Assembly: GCA_963971425.1 (NCBI GenBank)
Contig: OZ020514.1
Location: 16,187,218 to 16,251,217 of the forward strand
DNA: 64,000 nucleotides
Source: Bryoerythrophyllum caledonicum
Lineage: Eukaryota; Streptophyta; Bryopsida; Pottiales; Pottiaceae
Reading direction: 5' to 3'
The first letter of the stretch is position 1. Each line of letters opens with the position of its first letter. Made by a program: the position numbers and the translations under genes. Under the pieces are notes generated by a model. The model had not been told where the DNA came from and did not search any database. It worked only from the letters and a program-made list of their open reading frames with translations. Positions 34,501 to 46,714 of this stretch are shown in pieces.

Positions 34501-34601
34501 GATTTGCTTGCAGAGCATTTATCTGACCCATAGGGAGTGTCAAAGTCATTGTCTTCCTCAGCCTCAATGTCTAGAAATTTACAAACTGCTGGATCAAAAC
34601 G

Positions 34602-37600
34602 CTACCTTTTATGACGAGAAGCAGGTGGGGAATTGGAAGCCACTAGTGCATTGGCCATATCCCCCGCGTATACGGGCAAGAAAGGAAAACCTTCGGGACT
34701 TTGAGTTACAGAGAAATGACCTCTGCAGTAAAAAGAAGAGTCTTTGAAAATCGATGCCGAGATAAAGAAGAAAATTATGACATCAATAACATTCTTGGTA
34801 AAGGTACCGTTGAATTTCACCTACTTACGGCTTCGATTGTTTGGCACGCTTTGGAGGGGGGTCGAAGTCCATGTCGGCAGCATGTGGAATGACACTTGGT
34901 ATGTCGGAGGGTAGAGTCAACTGGTCAGACTCGTCGTCAGATACATCCATGTGGTCTTCAACGCGTATCGCAAGGACTTGGATAGTGAGAGGCTTTAGAA
35001 CGGCCTCAAATACCTCCGCATTGGCCTGCAGCGCAACGACGTGACGACCGTGATCTTTGTAGACTCGAATAGAGTTTCCTGAAAAAAGATCAGACATAGT
35101 GAACACGAGCGGAACTAAAATGAAAAAAAATTTACGGAGGAATTCTTAGGTGCACCTGTAGCGGCGGTAATGTCAACTATGACGTCCCCTTTGTCTGATG
35201 CAGATAGAATCAACGACGTGTAGAAGTGCAGACCACGTTCCTTTGCTCCACGCCACACCCGATCAGCAGTCCGAGTGAGTGTCTCCTTACTCACAAAATT
35301 GAGGATGGCATCACTCCCAGCAATATCCAGTGAGAGCTCTTCAAGCGCCGGATGCTTTCGAAAACGGAAGTTTGATTTGCGGTACGCTTTGATTGGACCT
35401 TGAAGAGAGTTAGCACGCACAAGAAGCACAACCTTGAACAACTTGGTGGTCCCTGAAGCTGCAGCTGCGGATCTTTCTGGCAGTCTGTTCACACCGACCC
35501 ACTCCTTCATGATCTGGGATCCGAATCCCTGGAAGTGCGCCTTAAAGATCTGCATTGTCTTGTCCTTATCATCAAAAAACGTTAAAAATAGACTGCCATC
35601 GTCATGCAAGAAGACGTTGGCAAAACCAAAGAGCATCTTCATCCCGCCTCTCGAAAGCATGTTCCAACCGGGGACTTCATCTGGAAGTACCAACACATTG
35701 GGCACGGGAAGATTGTCCGGTACTTAAGCAAGGACGAGGTCCACCCTTTGCCCTTTCTGAACAACATTCCCTTGCACTAGGCAAGTCTTCCCGTCATTGC
35801 AATCAGTGACAAAGTCTGAGATGTGGTTCCAAACATCACGTGACATTGACTCGTTCATGATAAGTTGTGTCGACGTTGGATCTGTGCCACTAGGGTTCGT
35901 GTGACTCGAGGGGGTGATGTTGAGACTCGGGGTCGGATCGTCGAGCGGCACCCTCGTGGATGTGGAGTGGGAGTGTGTAACCGACACTGTAGGATTAGCA
36001 GCAGGTGACTTGAGAGATCGAAGAGGCTGCACATGTCGAAAAATTAAGGGAGCAACATCTAAATCCTCCGCTGGTGTTGGCTCCGTCCTAGGGCGTACGG
36101 GGATCTCCTTCTGTAGTGATACTTCAACCTCTAGAGGCCTATGATCCGACAGAGTCACGCGAGCTGGTGTCAAGACGTCTAGAGCAACGCCATCGACTCC
36201 ATGTTCCCGGACGGAGGACTCGGGAAATCTTGATTCCTCTATTACCTGAAGATCATCCTCCTCTTCCAAGTCATCGTCCGCAACAGACTTGCCTTTAGCC
36301 TTCCTCATCTTAGCACGTCGCTCCTTAGCCTTCTTGTTGGCTTGCAGACGTCTTGTGTTTGGGCTCATTGGCTTCGAGCGCTTCTTCTCTCCTTCGCTGT
36401 GTCAGCCTTCTCTGGGACGACATCCTTGATGTCATTCAGAGGACCGTGCCCCTCCTTCATGAATAGCTCCTCCTCATGACAGTAGTTCTTGTGACATTCA
36501 ATATACCAATAGCAATCCTTGCGATGATCCAACGGAAACAACGACAATTGATACGGAGAGTACATGCAAGAGTTGGACGACGTTGAGTACGCCGTGTGCA
36601 TCCATAGTGGAAGAGAGGATATTGCACTTTTTTCAAGGAGCTCATGCTTGATATATCGGTAGGCAAACCGGGTTGCGATATCTCCGTGATCCTTGACGTC
36701 TTCCCATTTTGACAATCGAGTGAATGGAGACTCTGCCAGAAAGTGGCAGTTGTACGCATGGTCCCACAAGCGGAGCTTCCACATCGCCAAGTACTCCATC
36801 CAAGATAGTGGCTGCTCCCTCGGATGCGGATTGAGCTCCAGGTTGCCCAGGAGATCATCCATCTTTGGCCCGAGATCCTCCCGAAGCTGTAATAGATGAA
36901 CAAGAATGCGTGATGAATACATGAGAATACAAGAAGAATAACAGGAGCAGTAACTAGACGTACCCACGCATAGAAGACCGCTCGTGCCAGGAACTTCTTA
37001 AGGTTACTAGTTACTGCTCCTGTTATTCTTCTTAAGGTACCCACTTAACCTTCTACTTGGAGGGAACAATTGTTGTGGCCACAAGCTGAAGTTTCTCAAG
37101 CCCCATCTCCACTCGGTCCAAGTTATGCCGGTCGTAGTTCTTTTGAACCTGTTTTGTTATACTAAAGGACACAAAATTAGTACCGCCTTGTGTTTGATTA
37201 TGTCACACCACCAAAGAAAAAGGGAAAAAATTCAAGTCATATCAAGAGAAGTTAGTTTTCCGACGTCACAAGCAACTGATACTTACACCCAGACAACACG
37301 ATTAAGATATTCTCTAGGCACTTTGGAGGTACCCCGCATGGATTGGGTACCACAGAACATACCCTCTCGTAACGAAAGGGTATGCTGGGTGGTACCCAGA
37401 CCACACCAGGTACCCTCTCGGAATTGGTGGGGGACTCGTTCGGGTGGACCCCCCTCGCATTTGAGAGGGTGCTTGGTGTCGCCCGGGTGCTTGGTGTCGT
37501 AACGAGAGGGTACTATCAGCTGTACCCGGGCAACACCAAGCACCCTCTCAAATGCGAGAGAGGTCCACCCGGACGAGTCCCCCACCGATCCCAAAAGGGT

Positions 37601-40600
37601 ACCCGGTGTCGCCCGGGTACCCTCTGAGGATCTGGAGGAGACTCGAACGGGTGGACCTCTCTCGATTCAGAGAGGGTACCGGGAGTAGCCCTGTTACCAC
37701 TCGGCATACCCTCTCGTAACGAGAGGGTATGTTGGATGGTACCCGGTAGATGATAGAGACCCACTTAAATTTGAGCAAGGACGACGTGAAGTTGTCACAT
37801 CCAATCCCGAGAGGGTACCCGGCGTCACCCGGATCCTACAAAAAGTAGAGAGGGTACTCTCAGTAGTATCCGGGTAACGCCAAGTACCTTCTTGGAACTA
37901 GGTGATACGAAACTAAGTCATCCACCCGATCCTAAGAGGGTAGCCGGTGTCCCCCAGGTACCACCAGGAGTACCCTCTCGTAACGAGAGGGTACTCCCAG
38001 TGGTACCTAGGCGACGCCGGGTACCCTCTCGGAACCAGAGGGGGACTCCTCCGGTTGGTCCCCTCTCGATTATGAGAGGGTACCCGGTGTCGCCCGGGTA
38101 TCCTCTCGGAATAGAGGGGGAACCACCCGGAGGAGTCCCCTGCCGATTCTGAGAGGGTACCCGGGGCTGTCTGGGTACCACCCAGCATACCCTCTCCTTA
38201 CAAGAGGGTATGCTGGATGGTACTCAGACAACGCCGGGTACCATCACAGGATCGAAATGGGGGTTAGCACGGGGTGGTCCCTACAGTTCACTAAACTTGG
38301 AATTCATTTCAGATGAAGCCTAGTAGTCTAATTGAAAGCCTAATAATGTACTATGGATCCTAGTTTGTTGTAAATATTTAGAATTTTTTTTAAACTAATT
38401 TGATTCTAAATTACTTTCATAAATGATGATTAACGAATGTTTGTATGGTTACCTCGTCAAGAAAGCTTTCTCCGTTAGCTGGGTTTGCCACTCTAGCAAG
38501 CTTGCCAAACCTCTTCGTCAGCTTATCACGCTTTAGACGGATCTGGCCTTCCATATAATCTTGCATACCTCGTCTAGTCTGTTTTTCCTCTGGAGTCTCT
38601 GCTAGATACTCGAGTCGCTCTTTTACTGCGGTTTCATGTAACTCGTCCTGCAAGAACGCGCTAAGCAAGTATGAGCTCCTAATTGAAATTTGTAAGATGT
38701 AAGAATGTAAGGAATGAGAAATACCTGGAATAGCACTTTCACCATCTGAGAAGCGGGAATCGGGTATCACGTAGTGCTTGGCTTCTTCACGCACATTTCA
38801 TAGTGATGGGACGGAATCAAGTCCTTGTAGTACTCTAGTGGCCGAGTGCCGTATAAATGCACCCGTTCAAGTTGGTGCATGACATTCGTAACGACATGGT
38901 TTGTCTCGTTTGCCCTAACAAAACAGCGGTCATTAGCAGTAATACCTGATAAGCTTGCAAACCTTGGAACTTTAGAAAGACACTTACTTGTTGACGGCGT
39001 GCATCGCTGAAAGTATTCGTGGATACCCATTCGGTGTAATGTCAAGTATAATGTAGAACGGTCTCCCGTTTTTCTTAACAAATTTTGTGTCACCAGCTTT
39101 CTTCGTGTCGATGTACTCTTTCCACGCTTCGTATCGGTGGTTGCCATCGTAGATGAACAACATCTTCCCACTCAAATGCTTCAGGTCTTCGTCGTCAGCC
39201 AAATCGGACTCGAATTCTTTGTTCAAGGTTTTCCAGTCTGAGGACCAGGAATTCGAAATCGCGTCATCAACAGGCCGCTCAATTCCTTCCTTGCCAGTCA
39301 CCGCAAGGTAAAAGGAGGTGTCACCATCTCGATAACCATGAGCAAACCCCGCCATCATCTTCTGCTTCTCGATTTTGTGCACATTTTGAAGCTCCTGCAT
39401 TGGAATCATGCAGCAGGAAGGAATTCGAATATGTGAGAATTTACCCATTGGAAGTCGCCGCATTAGGTTGATCGCCGCATTAGGTTGATCGCCGCATTAG
39501 GTTGATCGCCGCATATGCATCAGGGTGGTACACGATTCTAATTCGCTCCATTACTTGCTCTATAGAGGCATCCGGATCCTGGCCGAGGTCGTCGTCAAGG
39601 TCTGGTGTAGCCTCCTTCTTCTCCCTCTTCTTGCTCTTGCGTTTGCCTTTCTTCCTTGACCCTCTCCCGGCATCGATGTCCTTGCTTGAGTCGGATAAGC
39701 CCAGGTCGACAAGGGCCTCGCCGGCAGCGGCTGCATCGCTATCCGCCTCCGCTTCACTTCCTGCTTTCCCCTCGCTCTCTGCCTCCTCATCTATCCTGTC
39801 GAGATCGTCATCTTTGTCACTCTCCTCTTCGTCGCCTTTTTCTGAATCATCACATCCCTCGCCGGGCTCTGCTCATCTTTGCCTCCACTTTCGGTCACCG
39901 TCTGTAAAGCATCCTTCTCCACTTCGTTAACACCTCCACGTCCCGCCTCGTCTCTGCCGCCTCTGTCTCGGACTTCTTCAGCGTCGAGCATGGCCATCGC
40001 CAAACCCTCGCCTCCACCTTCGTGCGCGACTTCCACACCGACTTCACGCGCGTTCTCTCCACCGACCGGCACCATCTCGCGGCCACTTGCTGTGCGCAAT
40101 ATCGGATCGCCGGGAGCTTCTTCTTCATCCATCTGCAATTCCATGAATTTTGATGTTAGCAACATATCGTACCCTCTTCACAAGAGTTCTCTCCGAAACA
40201 CCTCACAGTTCCTTGACTCGCATTCCCTACAAACCCTAATCATTCCATCTCTCCTAACCTTGTCTACAATTACCTGCATAGACCGGCACCCCCCCTACCA
40301 CAAAACTTCTCGGCATCGCTCTGCACTTGAACACTGGAATTTGCAAACCAATACTATCGACTGGAAAACCTGAGACTCCCAAGGTTGCAGAAATGAAAGA
40401 AGATATACATTAGAGGTTGCTCTACTTATAACTATGGTTGAGGTGAGCCGTCAACCTCCGCTACTATCCAACTCGTCCAATTCAAGAACTCATGATGACC
40501 ACAACCCTTCCATCAACAAGCCAATAATTAATTTCACAACCCATCTCACACAACCATCATTTCTTAAGGCTTCAAATTAGACGTACCATGGGAGAGCCGT

Positions 40601-41262
40601 CAGCATCGGCCGCAACTCAAGCCGTCACTAGAGAGTACACATGTCTCCATTATGTCTAAAACTCATCATTTTGACTTCGCTTACAAGTCAAGCAATCGAC
40701 ATTACTTACTACTTCATCATCATATTCGGCCACTACCCAACTTGTCCTCAATCATACTTTACCACCTTCCTCACTTTAACATCATATTACTCATTACCAA
40801 TCGCATCGACATTGTAATCCATCATACATCATCAATGTCCTCTACTGAAGCCGTCAAAGTCTAATTCCCTCCCCCCATCAAGAGGACTCTTTGCAATTCA
40901 ACCAAGTCACCCTCTATCAAATGCATCGTCTTAAATGATAGCTTTTTAAAAACGAACTCACGGGACACGTATGACCCTCTCAGAAGATGCATTTTCAATC
41001 ACTCCCTCGCTACAAAACAAGCGTGTACCTGCATTTCTGAAACACGCGCATCGTCCATCGAAACCTGAACCTCCTGCTCCTTATCAACCGCTGCTTTCCC
41101 TCTCCGCCTCGACGTTGTCACTACGTCCAGCTTCGCAAACTCCATACCTAATATTCTAGCTGTACCCTCTAAGCCCGCGTACCTCCGCATTCGCGACTCC
41201 TGTGACGCCTTCAGTTGTTTCGAGGTAGAGAATTGGGCCGCCTGTTTCTTTCTCTTTGGCAT
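34602..41262 (-). CDS. ParB-like plus DNA-methyltransferase-like multi-exon protein
   Basis: Exon 1 starts at ATG 41262 (MPKRKKQAAQF, nuclear-signal-like) and ends at 41029 before GTACAC. Exon 2 begins at 40132 after TTGCAG and is acidic. A ParB-type motif follows (LFIYDGNHRYEAW, about 39125-39165). Clean GT-AG introns: 38987-38915, 38724-38648, 38452-36887, 35155-35079 and 34828-34723. The 3' part resembles a beta-class DNA N-methyltransferase: QGNVVQKGQRVDLVLA, then TAA (35724-35726), then VPDN where DPPY is expected. Motif I comes last (GDVIVDITAATG), followed by GRHVVALQANAEVFEAVL. Bacterial and phage ParB-methyltransferase fusions have the same order. The catalytic tetrapeptide is not intact, and one-base frameshifts lie near 39840, 38780 and 36405. 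A TAG is at 34602-34604 with sequence continuing past it. Probably a passenger gene of the adjacent MULE. Confidence 0.65.
37330..38250. repeat. Dense inverted-repeat array of TACCCTCTC palindromes inside an intron
   Basis: Palindromes at 37360-37382, 37705-37731, 37968-37998 and 38183-38215 take the form (G/A)TACCCTCTCG-TAA-CGAGAGGGTA(C/T). They alternate with GTACCCGG-TGTCGCCCGGGTAC segments. The largest pair has arms of 65 nt (37426-37490 and 37522-37586) with about five mismatches and a 31-nt loop. The array lies wholly within the 38452-36887 intron of the ParB-methyltransferase-like gene. Confidence 0.9.
39463..39514. repeat. 17-bp unit in triplicate inside an exon
   Basis: GATCGCCGCATTAGGTT occurs three times in a row. 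One copy restores a continuous reading (AYAAINLM then RRLPMGKF). The two extra copies add 34 bp and break the frame of the ParB-like gene. Confidence 0.85.
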
Positions 41263-41800
41263 CTAATCTAAATGGACTTTCCCACACAACTCGTTCCTAG
41301 CATCAGCTTAATAATGTAGACTTCTAAACTCTTGGCACACGATTTACTGCCTTTCTCCTCGCTTTGTGTGTAGATATCGTGCACCCAATAGGACCTTCCC
41401 GCTTTTAAAAGCACAACGCTCTATACACTAGTTTTAGTCAAATTTACGTCAAGACGGCGGCCTTCTTTATAAGGACTCTAATCTGTGGTGATGTTAAATT
41501 ATCTGACACTTCTACACAACTTTCACCACCCACTTCTATTAAACAATTTGAATCGTGCACTATTTGGGCTATGCCTCGTTGCTAAACTCTATATATATAT
41601 CACGCCGTCAACTAATTCCATTGCATTAGAATGACTATTCTCCAAAATTGTATTTAAAGTTCTCCCTAATTTTATGCTTGCGCCGTTCTCTAGAAACTCT
41701 TTCTATTAGTTTAATCTTGTCGCAACACTGCCAAGGTCAGTATTTGAACCAACCAATTTTGCTTGCATCACACATACTTACATCCTCTCATTCCCTCGTC
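41263..41800. promoter_or_regulatory. Divergent intergenic region between ParB-methyltransferase-like and MULE genes
   Basis: Only 538 bp separate the two start codons, so both promoters must lie here. I see AT-rich segments (for example TATATATATA near 41590) but cannot assign a TATA box to either gene with confidence. Confidence 0.45.
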
Positions 41801-44800
41801 ATGGCTTCTTCTTCCAAGGCTCTAGCGTCTTCACTTGTTTTTCTTTGTGCCAGTGGCGTAGGCGTGCCACTTACTTGTCGTTTAGATAGTGATGACGTTG
41901 CATCGATGACTTCCTTGATGTTGAGTCTCAGATTCTCTTTCTTGCAGGACAATATCTACATTGAAGAAGAAGTCTACGACGAGGCAACCTCGCAGCTCAC
42001 TCATACTATCGCTATGCAGCACGTTTTGGAAGGGGAATGCAGAGAGTGCGGAAACTTCCCCCAGAACAGTATCAGGTATATGGACTCTTAGATTCTGCAA
42101 TCTCTACCCCAACCCAAGTCCATACTCCTCATAGATCATCGTCATGCAGCATGCACACTCCACTCCCAGCTGGAGTTAGAGTCAAGGTTGAACCTGGTTC
42201 GGAGAGCGTAGTGATCCTGTCCTCGGATGATGAGTCCCCCTCTCAGACAAGTTGTCAGCCAAAGTTTTCTATCCCATCGTCTTGTCCTCCTCCGGTTACC
42301 ACTCCTATGTCATGCCCACCTAGGACTACCACACCAACATCGTATCCTCCTACATCTCGTATACCACTGTGATGCCCTCTTGATCGTTCAATGGGCTCCT
42401 GTGTACTTAGTGTTCTATCGTGCTTGAGACAGCTGCGTCAACGTCCAGGTTGGAAGAATCCCTTGAAACTTCTAGATTACGATAGAATTCGCCATATGAA
42501 AGTGGACTATCTTCCCCACCAATTTAATGGCGATGTCATTTTTGAGCTTCCTCCTGCGCAACCGTCGGCGTCATCTACTCAAGCAAAGTTCATGCATGGC
42601 ATGGACAAGAGATACGATGGACACGTGTGGACAAAGACTATCACAACGAATATCATCAATGACGACGGACTACATTTTCGGACTTCCAAGTGTGTCGGGC
42701 ACCTACGATGCGACAATCCTGATTGTGAATTTCTTCGAAGAGACCATCAAACGGCACCGTTTAATGTTATAGAATTCGAAGGAGTTACGCCGCATCCATT
42801 CACTTCAGGTCAGGTACCTCCCCTGGGCTCGACATTGGTCTGCAAAATATGTCGCATGCCTCCCTCATGTCTTGCATCATACCGTGCTATAGTTTATTAT
42901 GTTTCGAGCAAGCAGAATATCACACGTGCTTGTATTCATCTAAGGTCACACAACCATCCCGTAAGAGTAGGGGATTTTCGAGATGTCAGGGAGCGTATCA
43001 ACTCCTTAATTAGTGATCAAATTCAAAGAACCCCTTTTGCCACTAAAAGTTCAATAGTTTTAGAGGCGAGTAAGGACCTCGTAGGAGAGTTCTTGCTGTG
43101 CGAAGAGGACGATCCAGAGAGACAACTTAGTTTTGAGTTGGTTCCAATGTTAGATAAGTGCAAGGACATGGGATCTCCAAGTATTTGTAACAAAGTGGTC
43201 TCATTCCGATACCTTAAGAAGTATGGCGTATTAGACAGCATCACGAGGTTACGGGGACTTAGCAATTGGGCATTTGTTCAGAAGAACATGTTTCCAGGAC
43301 AAGGTCATGATTCAGAAAAGATATTTGTCTTCAAGATGTCCAAAGTTGGACCGGGTTCTGGTGTGGATTTGGTGAAGCATATGCAAAAAGGCGGTGACCT
43401 GGAACACGCATGGTTGATGTTTGATCATGTTAAACGTGTGAAGCAGTGGACAACTATGGCATGCCATGTGTATGATGCCACCTACTGTCGTGTCATGAGC
43501 ATTGCATGCTGTGATATGCAGTCGGAGGATGCGGCAACGCAGATGTTATTCTGGAAAAATCTCAACGCTGTAATGGCTCGACATGGACTTCCGTCACCTC
43601 AATTCAAAGGTTTCATGGCAGACAGTGCCCAAGCTTATTGGAATGTTGTTCGGATTATTTATGGTAGCGGCAACAAGGACGAAGTGATGGTTGATAAAGA
43701 ACGCACGTGCCAATTCCACTGGGCACAATCAATGGTGAAGCATTTTGACAAGTTCATCACGGAAGGACCTTTACGAGAGCAACACAAGGCACTGTGCCAC
43801 CAGTACAGGAAGGCAAGCACAATGGACGAGGCTCATAGATTATACCAATCTATTCGAGCATGGTGGGCTTCGTCGAGAGCAGTCTCGGAAAGCGGGTTTC
43901 AACACCTTGATCTATAGTTGGCATTCTGGCACTTCCGTTATCGACAGTGGGGTGGATTCATGACTAAGGTATTTATTCATTGTTTATGTACAATTTCGGT
44001 TCTTTCATTCATAATCTTCCTAATAAACGTGTTTGTTTGTATACAGAGCATGTCTGAAGATGAACTCGCGGAAATGCCCTCTTACAATCTTGCTCAATCC
44101 ATCCACAACAAGTGGAAGCAAGCTTCGGGCAATAACGGTGGAGATTTGTATGTCGCAATCGTAGACGATTATGTTCGGGCCTTTCTTTAGGTCGTTAATT
44201 ATTATCAATTTTTGAAAGGTAGTGCTGGAGGGACATGTCCGAGCAAAGAAGAGTGGAAGCTTCGTGCTGCCGAACAAAAAGCCCAAAAGACGGGCGATCC
44301 ACACGTTCTAGGGGATTCTATGATGGATATGCCGGGGGCAGATGAATTCTGCACGCGTGATTCTTATATGTAAGACGCGGAGGTGTTTGGCACACACAAG
44401 CGCAAAGAAAATTTACCTCTTGGAGCTGATGACGAATCACATCGTCCCGATAGGGTAAACTGTTCCCATCCTTGATACTCCTCTAGACGACTTCGGTCAT
44501 CGTCAATTCCATTGCCCACTATTGACGAAGATGATGGTATTTCCCATGACGAGGTTTCACCATCACAACCGCCGCATCTAATCCCGGCTGCGTCTCTAGT
44601 ATGCAGGGCTGGAATTCGCCCTGTAACGGCAGTTCAAGAGACCCATGCCAATCTAACCCAGTGGCATATTGTTCGTGTGCCGGCGAACTCGGCTAAGAAG
44701 TGTTGGGCGCAACGTGGGAGATTTAGAAAGAAATGCATGGAGAGGATTGTGAGACGAGGAAAGCCAACTCCTGCTCCTACCTACACTGGCAAATTCGAAT

Positions 44801-45510
44801 GTAGAGCAAAGAGCACCTATAGAAACACTGACTTCTACTTCTGCAACGATGACATCGACCGTTGTGTGAATGGTCTAAGACGTCCATGGGTCTGCGGGGA
44901 AAAGCCTCCTATCCTAGAAGTTTGGCCTGTTATGATTGGCACGAATCTCACTCGCGGTGAGATTGTGGACTTACAACTAGCTGCATTTCAACTCCCTGAG
45001 AAGGAACAAATATCTCCGAGGCGCCTCTTCTCAATAGGTAGTCTACCATTGGACCTCAACTCCGTTTCCGTCCCTGACCATCCTGACAAGTATTCTGCAG
45101 AAAGGAGTGGGAAGAATTTGAAGCGCTCTTCCGCCAAGCCCAATACAAATCAAAGACGGTCAATGGGATCAGCCGAACTCCTCACTGCATCAATTACTTC
45201 GGTGGGCATGGTTCCTCAGCCTGGCTTTGGGTGCATCATCAAACTAAACTCATTTAGCCCCCCTCATGAGAGAACATATACGATAACAGTGAGCGCGTTT
45301 CCCCACTGTACATGTCCAGCCTTTACGAAGACCATGAACGAATTTTGTGGACGGAGTCCGTTCACATATTGCAAGCATCTGTACTTCATATTCTTGAAGA
45401 TTTGTAAACTTCAACCCGACGTCCACTTCTTCATTCATGCACCCTCTTTCAGCTTCAACGAGGTGAAATTAATCCTTGAAAGTGGCATTCTCGCACATTC
45501 TGGAGTTTAA
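41801..45510 (+). CDS. Mutator-like element (MULE) transposase with GCM/WRKY-type and SWIM zinc fingers
   Basis: Starts at ATG 41801 (MASSSKALASS). A likely intron ends TTGCAG at 41947, and a 69-bp intron (42342-42410) would remove an in-frame TGA. A SUMO-interaction-like motif (SVVILSSDDE) lies at about 42208-42237. A Cys/His module of WRKY-GCM1 type follows (KCVGHLRCDNPDCEF through HLRSHNHPV). The MULE core has DATYC, FMADSAQAYWNVV and CQFHWAQSMVKHF. An intron at 43969-44046 is followed by a C-terminal SWIM finger (CTCPAF and TYCKHLYF). In-frame TAG at 43915 and 44188 and TAA at 44371 fit Gln. A TGA at 44473 and a frame switch near 42030 suggest some decay. The first stop after the SWIM domain is TAA. 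It would cut and integrate the element DNA in the nucleus. Confidence 0.78.
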
Positions 45511-45543
45511 AATAGAATACCTACTTCTATTTTTTTTGTAATG

Positions 45544-45570
45544 CGTACCCTCTCGTTTCCGAGAGGGTAC
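45544..45570. repeat. TACCCTCTCG palindrome, 3' of the MULE gene
   Basis: Reads GTACCCTCTCG-TTTC-CGAGAGGGTAC, the same family as the array at 37330-38250, about 35 bp after the transposase stop codon. Confidence 0.85.
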
Positions 45571-45762
45571 ATGATTGTCATTTTCAGACACTATACTGAA
45601 ATTATTTTAAATGAGGAATATCTATAATCGTTACCTTTATATTGTCTCCCGACATTGCATAATACCTATTATTAGAAATATACCCTTGCGGTGTTCGAGA
45701 GTATAGTTGCTCATTTTTACCCTTTGCGTTCTACAAAATACTAGTTTATATGGAATTGATGT

Positions 45763-45794
45763 GATGTACCCTCTCGGAAACGAGAGGGTACATC
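45763..45794. repeat. TACCCTCTCG palindrome, second copy 3' of the MULE gene
   Basis: Reads GATGTACCCTCTCG-GAAA-CGAGAGGGTACATC, a 14-bp perfect arm on each side. Confidence 0.85.
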
Positions 45795-46714
45795 ACCGAC
45801 GCGGTTATCTAAAACCAAAATCACTATTTTGAGAGACTTAGAAAATCATTATGAGTTTTCAAATTTTAAAAAAGTAGTCACATATGCCTTCCAAAATTTG
45901 CATTTAAGACATAAAGGGGAAGAAGTACTGGAAACTTTATAAATTTAGGAAAAATAATTCTATGATCTTAGGTCCCAAAAATACATTTGGACAAAAAATG
46001 AAAACCCCACCTAAAAATCACTTTGTTATATTCACATAATATTCCAGTATTATTAGATTATTCAGAGAATATTCGAATATTTTATGCTCTCTACGACACA
46101 ATTTTCTGCTCACCGCTCTCCGCTCACCGCTCACCGCTCACATACAAGACACCTCCGTATTTGGAACCCTAAAGCTGCGCCATGACTAACAATCAATGCG
46201 TTCGTCGTCTTAGTCGGGATTTACAAACGCCAATCCGTCGTTAAATATTAAAATTGGGCGAAAGTGAGAATCTAGTCAGAACAATCTTGGATTGGGCAAA
46301 ACATATGGCCTATTTACTGCGATGGAAACTTGCTTAAAACATGCATTGTAGGTGAGACACATGCGGATCTAAGGATCCTTTGATGATAGAGTCTAATTAA
46401 GGACCAAGTCACAACTCACTGGCGGATTTAATAAATTATAATAGAAGACCTCAAAGAATGAGATCAACGGTTCCTTCAATCCAATTATCCGATTTGAGAA
46501 GTAGTGATATGTGAATCATTATCAGAGGATCCGAAGGGGATGCACTCATGGGGCGATCATCTTCACCTTGAGATGCGTGCAAAAAGAGGGATATCGGAAA
46601 TGAAAACATATAATACCAAGAAATAAACATGAAGAGATTATCGTCTATTAAAAAATCAAGTACAACAAATTGTTTTATGTCTGGTTCAGACATAATTAGG
46701 AGGTAATCAATGTA

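Noticed and set aside
37283-38188. Overlapping ORFs in the palindromic array
   Set aside because: Self-complementary repeats keep all frames open; the region is an intron between clean splice sites.
37330-38250. CRISPR-like array
   Set aside because: Eukaryotic context, repeats are palindromes of irregular spacing with related, not unique, spacers.
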